64,000 nt of DNA, taken from NCBI RefSeq assembly GCF_000426745.1, contig NZ_AUFY01000002.1:62001-126000 (forward strand), in the 5' to 3' direction. The translations under genes were made by a program, and so were the position numbers. Origin of the DNA: Veillonella montpellierensis DSM 17217 (GTDB taxonomy: Bacteria > Bacillota > Negativicutes > Veillonellales > Veillonellaceae). The notes under the pieces were generated by a model that saw nothing but the letters and a program-made list of their open reading frames with translations, ran no database searches and was not told the DNA's origin. The stretch's first letter is position 1. The number at the start of each line of letters is the position of its first letter. This document shows positions 9,930 to 18,771 of this stretch, in pieces.

Positions 9930-11036
9930 TTATTTAAAATATGCGGCTAGACCATCGGCAATGCGTTTAGCAAACTCACGGCGTGTCGTATCCTTGGTCA
10001 ATAATGATTCTTCTGTAGGATTTGATATAAATCCTAATTCCACTAAAATAGCAGGCATCGTAGTATTTCGTAATACATATAAATTTCCTGGTTGAATGCC
10101 TCTATCACCATTGAAACCAGGTTCTCCAGCAATTTCATTTTGCACGTGACGTGCTAATTGTTCATCATGAGATGTTTTTCCATAATAATAGGTAGCGATG
10201 CCGCCTACAGACGGATTATCGAAAGAATTAATATGAACACTAATGAAAATGTCAGATCCAGCTTGATTTGCTACATCAGCACGAGCTTGTAATTCATCAA
10301 TACCACTCGCATTAGGCGCATACACATCCTTATCAGTACTACGCGTTAAAATAACTTTAGCGCCCATAGCTTCTAAGTCAGATTTTAAATACATGGCGAT
10401 AGGTAATGTTACTTGCTTTTCTTGTAATCCATTATGACCTATCGCACCAGGATCGCTCCCTCCATGGCCAGGATCAATAGTAATTAATTTACCTTGAATC
10501 CCACCTGATACTGTATAGGGCCTAGAGGTAGGCGGTGTCCCTACTGGCTTAGCCACTTTAGGTTTTGCTGATGGAATCGCAGCCTTTCCATAATAATTAG
10601 TCCGAGGGGAAACACCTTTTTTTTGAATGTCTACGACAATTCGATATGGTTTGTTATTAATGGTATCTTTTTTTAAAGAAAAAACTTTTATATCAGATAC
10701 ATCTAATACGTTAGGTGTATCAATAGAAATCTCCACATTGCTATTTTTTTCATGCACTTTTGCGCTTGTAGCAATACTTTTATCCATTGTAATTGAAGAT
10801 TTTACGTTACCCAGTTTTGCATCTTTTAACGTAATCGTTGTAGATTTTCCCTTATTATTAATAGAAGCGCCTGCTTTCACAGGACTAGATACATCGACTA
10901 CCATTCTAAGAAATGGCACAGGTGCATCATTCCTTGTGACCCAACGTACATTAGTTACTGTTGCAGCTTGTGTTGATTGACAAAAAAACGGAACTACCAT
11001 TAATATGGCCAACCATAGTATATAAAGTTTTCGCAA
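9930..11036 (-). CDS. Secreted N-acetylmuramoyl-L-alanine amidase (AMIN + Amidase_3)
   Basis: This enzyme cleaves the amide bond between MurNAc and the peptide stem. From the TTG at 11036 it has 368 residues: a signal peptide ending near STQA, an AMIN domain (about 28-140), a Pro-rich linker, and an Amidase_3 catalytic domain. The zinc ligands are H191 (DPGHGG), E206 and H268 (SVHINS), with catalytic E333 (LVELGF). The frame extends 13 codons further to another TTG. I chose 11036 because AGGAG lies eight bases upstream and the signal peptide then starts properly with MRKL. It is likely an AmiC-like septal or envelope amidase. Confidence 0.94.
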   Translation of the reverse strand: MRKLYILWLAILMVVPFFCQSTQAATVTNVRWVTRNDAPVPFLRMVVDVSSPVKAGASINNKGKSTTITLKDAKLGNVKSSITMDKSIATSAKVHEKNSNVEISIDTPNVLDVSDIKVFSLKKDTINNKPYRIVVDIQKKGVSPRTNYYGKAAIPSAKPKVAKPVGTPPTSRPYTVSGGIQGKLITIDPGHGGSDPGAIGHNGLQEKQVTLPIAMYLKSDLEAMGAKVILTRSTDKDVYAPNASGIDELQARADVANQAGSDIFISVHINSFDNPSVGGIATYYYGKTSHDEQLARHVQNEIAGEPGFNGDRGIQPGNLYVLRNTTMPAILVELGFISNPTEESLLTKDTTRREFAKRIADGLAAYFK

Positions 11037-11356
11037 CTGTATCACTCCTAACACGTTTTTATATTCTCTATTCAATATTTCAATCTATTATATTATACCA
11101 TGAAATGGATACTACTAGTATCATTTTAGAAAATAATTGATACTAGATACCATTTACTTCGTCTATAAGTAGTATTATTTTGATAAAGGCAATCTAGTAG
11201 CTACCCATCTAATTGCAATATGTTGTACACATATAGGAGTAGTTTATATAGTGTAGTCTTATTATAACATGTATATAGGCTTAAAATAGGATGCTTACTT
11301 AAATACTACTAGTCAGTTTTTATACATTACGATTACTTATAAAGTATAGTATGCGA
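11037..11356. other. Intergenic region upstream of the amidase
   Basis: The roughly 320 bases are AT-rich and have no open frame of note. Short repeats of a TACTAGTA-like sequence occur but I see no terminator after the metallo-hydrolase gene and no structured RNA. A promoter for the amidase must lie here, but I cannot single one out. Confidence 0.5.
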
Positions 11357-12340
11357 TTATCGCTCAGTAGTGATATGCCATTGTTTACCATCTGTGGCAA
11401 CGTGAATCATGCCCATCGTATCTGTACGATACACTAATACATTATTCTTTTTAAATCGTTCTAATGTTTCATTACCAGGATGTCCATAATCATTATGTAG
11501 TCCTACTGAAATGAGTGCTGCTTCCGGTTTTATAGACCTAATAAATTTTTCGATAGAACTATGATTACTACCATGATGTGAAACTTTTAACATACGACTA
11601 AATAGCTTACTATTATAATCTTTTACTAATTGTGATTCCTCTTCTTGCTCAGCATCACCGGTTAAGAACAATGAATAGTTACCAAATACAAGTTTTCCTG
11701 CAATAGAATGATTATTAAGATATTTTGACTGAGAGCCTAATTTCTTTCCTCCTTGAGCTTTCGCCTCTGCATACGATAATGAATCACTCGGCGCATAGAC
11801 ATCAAATCTCGCGCCATTGCCTAAATCAACAGTACCTCCCTTTTGGAGTACTTTATGAGTAATATGCTTTTTTTCTATCATAGCACGATATGTTTTATAT
11901 AAATTATTATCTACCGCAATGCCATCATCATAAATGGTATCAATTGGTATTTCTTTACTAATTCCATAGACACCGCCTATATGATCTTCATGAGGATGAG
12001 TGATAATTACATTTTTTATATGTGAAACACCTAATTTTTTTAACGTGGTCACGGTTGATCGACGATGAGCTACATCTCCAGTATCTACCATTGTATACTC
12101 ATCACCTACTTTTATTAAAATAGAATCTCCTTGTCCTACATCAAGGATATATATATCCATCGTTCCAGTGCTATTGGTGGAAGATGTTTTTTCTGTAGAA
12201 TTAGATTGATTCTCTGTTTGACTAGCTATTGACTGTGGTGTATGTGTCGTTGCTGTTGAATGATTTGTACACCCCGTAAGAGATAAAATAGTGAATACTA
12301 TGCTACAAATAGTGGCAAGGTATTTTAATTTATATATCAT
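11357..12340 (-). CDS. ComEC-like metallo-beta-lactamase-fold lipoprotein
   Basis: The protein has a lipoprotein signal with lipobox LTGC near residue 24 and a Ser/Thr/Asn-rich linker to about residue 60. The rest is a metallo-beta-lactamase domain with ILDVGQGDS, the metal-binding THPHEDH motif near 113-119, a LTGDAE aspartate and a KVSHHGSNHSS histidine motif. This resembles the C-terminal nuclease-like domain of the competence channel ComEC, but without the membrane channel. Stand-alone secreted versions are common in Bacillota. The activity (possibly DNA or phosphodiester hydrolysis) is not established. It lies 17 bases after nnr. Confidence 0.88.
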   Translation of the reverse strand: MIYKLKYLATICSIVFTILSLTGCTNHSTATTHTPQSIASQTENQSNSTEKTSSTNSTGTMDIYILDVGQGDSILIKVGDEYTMVDTGDVAHRRSTVTTLKKLGVSHIKNVIITHPHEDHIGGVYGISKEIPIDTIYDDGIAVDNNLYKTYRAMIEKKHITHKVLQKGGTVDLGNGARFDVYAPSDSLSYAEAKAQGGKKLGSQSKYLNNHSIAGKLVFGNYSLFLTGDAEQEEESQLVKDYNSKLFSRMLKVSHHGSNHSSIEKFIRSIKPEAALISVGLHNDYGHPGNETLERFKKNNVLVYRTDTMGMIHVATDGKQWHITTER

Positions 12341-12357
12341 AATAGGCTCCTATGAAA

Positions 12358-13887
12358 TTAAACTTGTAATTGCTTTAATATATATCCAATTCCTTTGCCT
12401 ACATCACTGGGAGTATATCCGATAGGCTTTGTGTGATGTAAGAAATCGGCACTAGCACTATGTAAATAAACTCCTAGTATAGCCGCCGTATCTTCATTCA
12501 TACCTTGTGCTAATAAACTTACAATAATTCCTGTCAATGTATCTCCCATGCCGCCAGTACCCATACCAGAATTGCCAAGCGTATTTATATATATATTACC
12601 GGATGGTAGGGCAATTATAGAAGGAATACCTTTTAGTACTAATGTCACATTATAGGCCATGGAAAACTCACGCGCCATATCCACATAGTGTGATTGAATA
12701 TATGGAATCGACTGTCCTGTTAATCGAGCAAATTCTCCTATATGTGGTGTCATGATAACTGAACGGTTACGATCTATAAAATATTGTTTAGTAGCTCTTA
12801 ATTCATGCAATGCATATAATCCATCTGCATCAATCACTAAAGGACCCTCAAAAGAAGATACGAGCGATGTAAGAAGTGATTCAGATTCTTTCGAACGCCC
12901 TAAGCCTGGACCTATGGCCATCGCTGTACAATCAGTCAATGATAGAAGTAAATCGGCATTCGTTTCAAAAGATTGAACCATAGTTTCTGGCATAATTTTG
13001 CATTGTACTGGAAGTATACAATCAGTTGGTACATGTAATGTAGTTTTACCCGTACCAGTATAGACACAAGCTTCTGTCGCCATAATAGGTGCTCCAATCA
13101 TAGACTTAGATCCACCTATTATATGGGCGTGTCCATTCATACCTTTATGTGCATTTGATGGACGTATTGGATATAGTTTACAGACTAAGTCCTTATCCAG
13201 TGTATGCACGTGAGGCCCCAGCTTAATAGATTCCCATGGAACACCTAAGGGTTTAATAGAAATTTCTCCACAATAACTAGTCCCAGGATAGAGATGCATA
13301 CCTAATTTACTAGCTCCAAAAGTAATCGTTTTAGTATATGTTAATGTGCCCTTTGATACTTGTCCCGAATTAGTTTGTACACCAGCTGGTATATCAATGG
13401 CCCATAAATTTTCAATGTGATATTCTGTTAGCCAATGATGTAACTCTTCAAGTAACTGTTGAGTCGAATCCCGTAAATCACTAGTTAAACCTGTACCAAT
13501 CAGACCTTCAAGAACAATGCCAACAGAATGCCAAGGAATATCTTTCATAGAGTTAACAAACTTGATGCCCAGTGACTGGCATGCAGTATACTGTGTGCGA
13601 AATAGGTTCGTATCTTTCAAAATATCGCCATGAATGAATACATAGCTAGGAATCTTATATTCTAATAATTGACGGGCCGCTACCAATCCATCAGCGCCGT
13701 TATTGCCAGTCCCACAAATAAATACAACATGTGATGCACTTTTATTGTTGGTGCTGTTTATGGAATTGATAATTTCTTCAGCAATACCTCTACCTACATT
13801 TTCCATCACTAACGCAAGAGGCAAACCAGTCCGTAATGGAATTTGTTCGTCTATATAATTAGTTTCTTCTTTTGAAAGTATGCGCAT
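12358..13887 (-). CDS. nnrD: Bifunctional NAD(P)H-hydrate repair enzyme NnrE/NnrD
   Basis: The enzyme repairs damaged NAD(P)H hydrates. The N-terminal YjeF_N epimerase domain (about 1-210) has the FICGTGNNGADGL motif. The C-terminal ADP-dependent dehydratase domain (about 225-505) has HIIGGSKSMIGAP, the catalytic GPGLG region and the GNSGMGTGGMGDTLTG signature. The ATG at 13887 follows GGAGGTG with a five-base gap and gives 509 residues; the frame is open eight codons more. It lies 16 bases after acpS, the order seen in many Bacillota. Confidence 0.96.
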   Translation of the reverse strand: MRILSKEETNYIDEQIPLRTGLPLALVMENVGRGIAEEIINSINSTNNKSASHVVFICGTGNNGADGLVAARQLLEYKIPSYVFIHGDILKDTNLFRTQYTACQSLGIKFVNSMKDIPWHSVGIVLEGLIGTGLTSDLRDSTQQLLEELHHWLTEYHIENLWAIDIPAGVQTNSGQVSKGTLTYTKTITFGASKLGMHLYPGTSYCGEISIKPLGVPWESIKLGPHVHTLDKDLVCKLYPIRPSNAHKGMNGHAHIIGGSKSMIGAPIMATEACVYTGTGKTTLHVPTDCILPVQCKIMPETMVQSFETNADLLLSLTDCTAMAIGPGLGRSKESESLLTSLVSSFEGPLVIDADGLYALHELRATKQYFIDRNRSVIMTPHIGEFARLTGQSIPYIQSHYVDMAREFSMAYNVTLVLKGIPSIIALPSGNIYINTLGNSGMGTGGMGDTLTGIIVSLLAQGMNEDTAAILGVYLHSASADFLHHTKPIGYTPSDVGKGIGYILKQLQV

Positions 13888-13903
13888 AGGGCACCTCCAT
13901 TCA

Positions 13904-14269
13904 TTATTCAATAATAATTTGAGCCATCGCTAATTCCCGAGTATGACTAATTGATACACATATGGGACCTAATTGTTGCTTCTCATATATTTTTTTGAAT
14001 ACTCCTGATAAAACAAGAAATGGGGCTCCTTTCGGAGTGTGATTGACCTCTATATCTAACCATGAACCTTCTCTAAATCCTGTTCCTAATGCTTTTACAA
14101 AGGCCTCTTTTACGGCATAGATGCCAGCCAATGATTCATAACAATGGCGTTTCTTACCCTGACTATATTCTATTTCATATGTCGTATACACTCGTTGTTG
14201 AAAGCGAGCATTACATTTTATAGCCTGCTTAATTCGCTCTACTTCTATTATATCAATTCCTAAACGCAT
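13904..14269 (-). CDS. acpS: Holo-[acyl-carrier-protein] synthase AcpS
   Basis: AcpS transfers 4'-phosphopantetheine from CoA to acyl carrier protein. The 121-residue protein starts MRLGIDIIEVERI, with the magnesium-binding aspartate in GIDI, and has the second motif AVKEAFVKALGTG and SISHTRELA near the end. The frame is open upstream through tRNA-Leu sequence, so I placed the start at 14269, where GGAGGTAGCT directly precedes the ATG. It begins about 22 bases after a terminator-like hairpin that follows the tRNA, so readthrough from the tRNA promoter may be partial. Confidence 0.96.
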   Translation of the reverse strand: MRLGIDIIEVERIKQAIKCNARFQQRVYTTYEIEYSQGKKRHCYESLAGIYAVKEAFVKALGTGFREGSWLDIEVNHTPKGAPFLVLSGVFKKIYEKQQLGPICVSISHTRELAMAQIIIE

Positions 14270-14291
14270 AGCTACCTCCATATAAAGAAAA

Positions 14292-14331
14292 GCACCAAAT
14301 CTACAACGAGACTTGATGCTTAATTTGGTGC
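14292..14331 (-). terminator. Terminator-like hairpin sharing the 3' end of tRNA-Leu
   Basis: On the minus strand GCACCAAAT (14323-14331) pairs perfectly with ATTTGGTGC (14292-14300), giving a nine-base-pair stem followed by TTTTCTTT. The first arm includes the discriminator base and the encoded CCA of the tRNA plus two acceptor-stem bases. Folding the hairpin therefore competes with the tRNA acceptor stem. Confidence 0.6.
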
Positions 14332-14409
14332 CGGAGGTGGGACTTGAACCCACACGGTGTTACCCGCTTGATTTTGAGTCAAGTGCGTCTGCCATTCCGC
14401 CACTCCGGC
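14326..14409 (-). tRNA. tRNA-Leu (anticodon CAA)
   Basis: The minus strand shows acceptor arms GCCGGAG and CTCCGGC, a D arm GGCGGAATGGCAGACGC, an anticodon stem CTTGA/TCAAG with loop CTCAAAA (anticodon CAA, reading UUG), a long class II variable arm, a T arm with GGTTCAAGTCC, and an encoded CCA end. The large variable arm and anticodon agree on leucine. Confidence 0.96.
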
Positions 14410-14519
14410 GTATCGGAACAATACCTATTATATAGATAGTCACTGACTCTGTCAACAGTTTTTTATGTAATATTTATATCAAATAACTAGATCATGTAAG
14501 AATATATTATTTAAAAATA

Positions 14520-15185
14520 TTATTTAAAACTTTTATCGTTCATCGTATCATGAATGGCAAATAGAATCATTTCATTCGCATAGGAACGAAGCTCAGAATT
14601 ATTAACACGACTCATATGCTCTTTTTCAATATCTAAAATGTGTGCAGGATTCACAGGTTCATCTACATTAGGAGTTGCTGGTTCTTGAATAGCTGCCCAT
14701 AAATCTATGTGATGTGGTTCTGTAGTAGATATAAAACGTCCTGTAGTAGCAAATTCAATATCGTTAATCATAGCTTGTAATGTATCCATTGCATAGGTCG
14801 ATTGTTCTTCTTTTTCTTTTATATCATAACGATGTGACCATTCATAAAAATGTTTACGATCTTTTAAGGCTTGAACAAATCGTTGATTTATTACTTCTGA
14901 TACCGATAATTGAGTGCCATCTTCTAATATCTTCATAGGTACATGGCTGTCTGCTGTACGAGTTTGTTCATTATACCACGCTACATAGCGATCCATTTCA
15001 GACTGCACATAAGTACTAGGCGCTGGCACTAATATATGTTTTTCTTCTACAGATATACTAGGTGTAGCAGTAGGGGCTGGCATACTTAACGCATCATAAT
15101 CGGCTTGTACAGAATACGTGCCACCCATATAAACAGCTGTTACTAATCCTCCAATTATCATCATTTGTGTTATTTGTTTTTTCAT
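14520..15185 (-). CDS. Uncharacterised secreted protein
   Basis: I do not recognise this 221-residue protein. It has a Sec signal peptide ending near SVQA (residues 1-28), a Pro/Ala/Thr-rich stretch to about 60, then a predominantly charged, probably helical remainder. It has no cysteine, no transmembrane segment after the signal and no catalytic motif that I can see. It is predicted to be periplasmic or secreted. It stands alone between rpoD and tRNA-Leu, with gaps of about 250 and 110 bases. The gene looks intact, with a purine-rich GGAGAT ribosome binding site ahead of the ATG. Confidence 0.8.
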   Translation of the reverse strand: MKKQITQMMIIGGLVTAVYMGGTYSVQADYDALSMPAPTATPSISVEEKHILVPAPSTYVQSEMDRYVAWYNEQTRTADSHVPMKILEDGTQLSVSEVINQRFVQALKDRKHFYEWSHRYDIKEKEEQSTYAMDTLQAMINDIEFATTGRFISTTEPHHIDLWAAIQEPATPNVDEPVNPAHILDIEKEHMSRVNNSELRSYANEMILFAIHDTMNDKSFK

Positions 15186-15438
15186 ATATATCTCCTATTA
15201 TAATACTAACCATAATCCTACTTGGATTGTAAGAAATTATAATATATAGATAATTATCAACAGACAATCATTATCTATATTAAATTAACTCTATTCTATC
15301 ACATAAAATAGAAAAAGTCATTGGTATGCTAAAATTCATTGTTGTCATGTCTAATTGTATACTTTCTTTTATATTGATGATGCAATACATGTATTAGGAA
15401 TCATTTCGTTACTAATCCCCATACATTAAGATATATCA

Positions 15439-16620
15439 TTATAAGAAATCTTTAATTTTATCTCGTTTACCTCGATTGCGAAGTTTTGTTAGCGCTTTGC
15501 CTTCAATTTGACGAATACGTTCACGAGTTACACTGAAATATTGCCCTACTTCTTCCAATGTGCGTGGCTTGCCATCTTTTAATCCAAATCGCAAGATTAA
15601 CACTTGTTGTTCCCGTTCAGTTAAACAAGTAAACACTTCATCGATTTGTTCACGAAGTAAGATATAACTCGCTGCATCATCTGGTGCAATCGCGTCATGA
15701 TCTTCAATAAAATCGCCTAAATGCGAATCTTCTTCTTCGCCAATTGGTGTTTCTAATGATACAGGTTCCTGTGCTATTTTTTGAATTTCCCGTACACGAT
15801 CTGCGGAAATTCCCATACCTTCTGCAATTTCTTCAGGAGTAGGTTCTCTTCCTTTATCTTGCAATAATTGTCTAGAAATACGGATTAATTTATTAATCGT
15901 TTCTACCATATGAACAGGAATACGAATGGTCCGTGCCTGATCGGCAATGGCACGAGTAATGGCTTGTCGAATCCACCAAGTCGCATAGGTTGAAAATTTA
16001 TAGCCTTTTGTATAATCAAACTTATCAACGGCCTTGATAAGACCTAAATTACCTTCTTGGATTAAATCTAAAAATAACATACCGCGACCTACATAGCGTT
16101 TAGCAATACTAACTACTAACCGTAAATTAGCGTCCACTAATTTTTTCTTTGCCCGTTGCCCTTCTATCACTTCTTTGTAAGAAGCATCATTTTGCATACC
16201 TGCCTCAATTTGTTGTGCTAATATAATTTCTTCATCCCCTGAAAGTAATGGTACACGCCCTATTTCTTTTAAATACATCCGTACAGGGTCATCAATGTTA
16301 ACACCTTCTGGTACAGTTAAATCAATTTTAATTTTCTTTTCTGGTACGGCATCATCATCTTCATCATCATCTTCCGCGCTTATAGAATCAGTGTCATCAT
16401 GAATTTCATCTTCGTCTAAATCAGTAATGATATCAACATTTAACTTATTAAAAATTTCATACATATCATCAAGTTGTTCTGTTGAAATATCTTCTTGATC
16501 TGCTAGCGCTTCTGTAATTTCTGATTGATGCAAGCTACCATTCTTTTTACCTTTTGCCAATAACTCTTTAATAGTTTCTTCTATTTGATTTCTTGTTATA
16601 TCTTTTGTTTTCTTAGCCAC
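15439..16620 (-). CDS. rpoD: RNA polymerase primary sigma factor RpoD (SigA)
   Basis: This is the housekeeping sigma factor. The 393-residue protein has a region 1.1 followed by a very acidic Asp/Glu stretch (about 70-95), region 1.2 ([17 protein letters not shown]), region 2 with the -10-recognition segment [15 protein letters not shown], region 3, and region 4 ending in the helix-turn-helix [18 protein letters not shown]. The start is a GTG at 16620, with AAAGGA about ten bases upstream. It lies 27 bases after dnaG, the conserved dnaG-rpoD initiation pair. It lacks the long non-conserved insert of proteobacterial RpoD. Confidence 0.99.
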   Translation of the reverse strand: MAKKTKDITRNQIEETIKELLAKGKKNGSLHQSEITEALADQEDISTEQLDDMYEIFNKLNVDIITDLDEDEIHDDTDSISAEDDDEDDDAVPEKKIKIDLTVPEGVNIDDPVRMYLKEIGRVPLLSGDEEIILAQQIEAGMQNDASYKEVIEGQRAKKKLVDANLRLVVSIAKRYVGRGMLFLDLIQEGNLGLIKAVDKFDYTKGYKFSTYATWWIRQAITRAIADQARTIRIPVHMVETINKLIRISRQLLQDKGREPTPEEIAEGMGISADRVREIQKIAQEPVSLETPIGEEEDSHLGDFIEDHDAIAPDDAASYILLREQIDEVFTCLTEREQQVLILRFGLKDGKPRTLEEVGQYFSVTRERIRQIEGKALTKLRNRGKRDKIKDFL

Positions 16621-16647
16621 CGCACTCTTCCTTTCACGTACGTACTA

Positions 16648-18420
16648 TTAAGACCATTCTTTTATAATGTCTTGCAATTTCTGACATTCTTTTAATTCAT
16701 TAATGAAATTCATATCACCCAATCTACTTAATTGATCGGCCAGCATACTGTGTGATTTATATTGTTCTCGTAATGACCGTAAGCGCACAGCCCGTAACAA
16801 TTGGTATAGTATATCTTTACTATATGTGTTATCACTGATTACCATAAGACGCATATATTCTTGTTTTGCTTCTCTTTCGAATACATTTTCTAATTCTCGA
16901 GACGTATAAGATCCTTTATCCTTTATATAGTCACCTATTTTTGTCAATATTTCTCGATGCAAAGGATTTGAGAAATCTTCTAAAGGAACATACTGCATAA
17001 TATCCCGCCATGCTTGTATAGTATGAATTGCCATGGCGACTATTAGGTCTTCTTCTTGTATGGAGGACATAGTATACATAGATGTTGGCGGAGAATTAGA
17101 TTGGGTTACGAGATTGCCTTTTTTTAGATAATTCTTAAAGTATCGATATACAGTATTGGTGTCTAACCACAATGGCAATGCTAACGCATGTAATAAATTA
17201 TCACGTTCTACACTACTTTCTACATGAGAGATGTAGGCAAACATCTCTTCTAATATAGCTTGTTTTTCTAAAGGATCGGTACTATCATGGCGAATTAATG
17301 AGTCATTTAATAAAAATTCAAACGGCGTAACTGCTTGGTCTACTAACTTTTTGAAAGCCTCTTTTCCATGATGACGGCAATAATCATCAGGATCTTTACC
17401 ATCAGGCATGGCTAATACACGTACTTTAAAATCTGTATTCACTAATAATTCCATAGCTCGTTTAGCAGCTTTTTGCCCTGCTCCATCCATATCATAGGCT
17501 AATATGATTTCATCGGCTTGGCGCAGTAACAGTTTGCCATGATCTTTTGTATAAGCAGTTCCTAATGAAGCAACTACATTAGTAATGCCTACATTATGTG
17601 CAGATATGACATCCATATACCCTTCTACTAAAATTACTTGTTTAGTACTTCTGATTGTTGGATACGCTTTATCGAATGCAAATAATATATGGCCTTTACT
17701 AAATATAGATGTTTCTGGAGAATTTAAATACTTCGGTGTACTATCGTCTAAGACACGTCCTCCAAAAGCAACAACTCGACCACGACCATCCATAATAGGA
17801 AACATAACACGATTTCTAAAATAATCATAAACCTTGCCACCACTTCCTTTTCTGCATAATCCAAGTTCGAGTAAATAACTTTCTTGAATATGTCGTTCTA
17901 TAAATGAACGATATAGTTTGTCCCAACTGTTAGGAGCAAAGCCAAGTTTAAATTTTTTGATTGTTTCCATAGTTAAACCACGATTCAATAAGTAGTCTAA
18001 ACCTGGTTTTCCCAATGATGTTTGAGTTAAGCAATTATGAAAAAAATTCGATGCCAGTTCATTAATTTCATATAGCTTGTGACGATATTCATTGCGTTCG
18101 CGTTGTTCCTTAGACATATCAGCAACAGGCAACGGAATATTAGCACGATTTGCCAATTTTTCTAATGCTTCTGGGAATGTACAATGTTCATAATTCATCA
18201 AAAAATTGATAGCATTGCCTGCAGCGCCACAACCAAAGCAATAATAAAATCCTTTTTCAGGGGTAACACTGAAAGACGGTGTTTTTTCATTATGAAATGG
18301 ACAGCACCCCCAATAGGTTTTTCCTTTTTTTCGTAATGGTACATGTTCAGATATAACTGAAACAATGTCATTAGCATCTTTAATTTTTTCAATTAATTCA
18401 GTATCGAAATATCGAGCCAT
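16648..18420 (-). CDS. dnaG: DNA primase DnaG
   Basis: DnaG makes RNA primers at the replication fork. The 590-residue protein has the N-terminal CHC2 zinc finger (C..CPFH and CFGCG, residues about 38-63), the primase core, the TOPRIM domain with the acidic EGYMD and DMDGAG motifs (about 260-320), and a C-terminal helicase-interaction region. The ATG at 18420 has an AGGTGA ribosome binding site. It is transcribed together with rpoD. A weak promoter with TATAAT lies about 50 bases upstream. The identification is certain. Confidence 0.99.
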   Translation of the reverse strand: MARYFDTELIEKIKDANDIVSVISEHVPLRKKGKTYWGCCPFHNEKTPSFSVTPEKGFYYCFGCGAAGNAINFLMNYEHCTFPEALEKLANRANIPLPVADMSKEQRERNEYRHKLYEINELASNFFHNCLTQTSLGKPGLDYLLNRGLTMETIKKFKLGFAPNSWDKLYRSFIERHIQESYLLELGLCRKGSGGKVYDYFRNRVMFPIMDGRGRVVAFGGRVLDDSTPKYLNSPETSIFSKGHILFAFDKAYPTIRSTKQVILVEGYMDVISAHNVGITNVVASLGTAYTKDHGKLLLRQADEIILAYDMDGAGQKAAKRAMELLVNTDFKVRVLAMPDGKDPDDYCRHHGKEAFKKLVDQAVTPFEFLLNDSLIRHDSTDPLEKQAILEEMFAYISHVESSVERDNLLHALALPLWLDTNTVYRYFKNYLKKGNLVTQSNSPPTSMYTMSSIQEEDLIVAMAIHTIQAWRDIMQYVPLEDFSNPLHREILTKIGDYIKDKGSYTSRELENVFEREAKQEYMRLMVISDNTYSKDILYQLLRAVRLRSLREQYKSHSMLADQLSRLGDMNFINELKECQKLQDIIKEWS

Positions 18421-18512
18421 AGTTCACCTATATCTACTATTACATATCCACTAATTATAATATTCTACAAAAGACGTAATAATTCCTCTTTCAAGACTAA
18501 GAATCTCTCTAA

Positions 18513-18634
18513 TCTATTGTATAAAAAATAGTCCAACTTTATTAATATTCGACATATAATAAAAAAATCCTCTATTAAAGAAAAAATTTTTATCATTTTT
18601 CTTTAATACAGAATGAATCTATCTATACAATAGA
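18513..18634. repeat. Nested AT-rich inverted repeats upstream of dnaG
   Basis: An 11-bp perfect inverted repeat (18513-18523 with 18624-18634) encloses a 13-bp perfect inverted repeat (18573-18585 with 18596-18608). This is the main content of the roughly 350-base gap between dnaG and rny, which otherwise holds the dnaG promoter area and the rny terminator. I see no open reading frame here. Its function is unknown. Confidence 0.6.
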
Positions 18635-18704
18635 AAGAATACTATATGTTCCTAAAAGCAGGGCCCCTATAAATTCATAGTAATTTATCAAGAGTTATAT
18701 AAGA

Positions 18705-18739
18705 ATATTGGGACAACACACTATATGTTGTCCCAATAT
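18705..18739 (-). terminator. Hairpin terminator after rny
   Basis: A perfect 14-bp stem (18705-18718 with 18726-18739) with a seven-base loop lies about 30 bases after the rny stop. The downstream U-run is weak, so termination or RNA 3'-end protection are both possible. Confidence 0.7.
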
Positions 18740-18771
18740 ATATAATAAAATGACAAAGTAATAATTTCTAA

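Noticed and set aside
14270-14353. A 28-codon N-terminal extension of acpS
   Set aside because: It would be translated from tRNA-Leu sequence and across a hairpin; a proper ribosome binding site and the family start MRLGIDI are at 14269.
15400-16620. The Asp/Glu-rich stretch in rpoD as a sign of a fusion or frameshift
   Set aside because: Acidic stretches between regions 1.1 and 1.2 are ordinary in primary sigma factors, and the frame is continuous.
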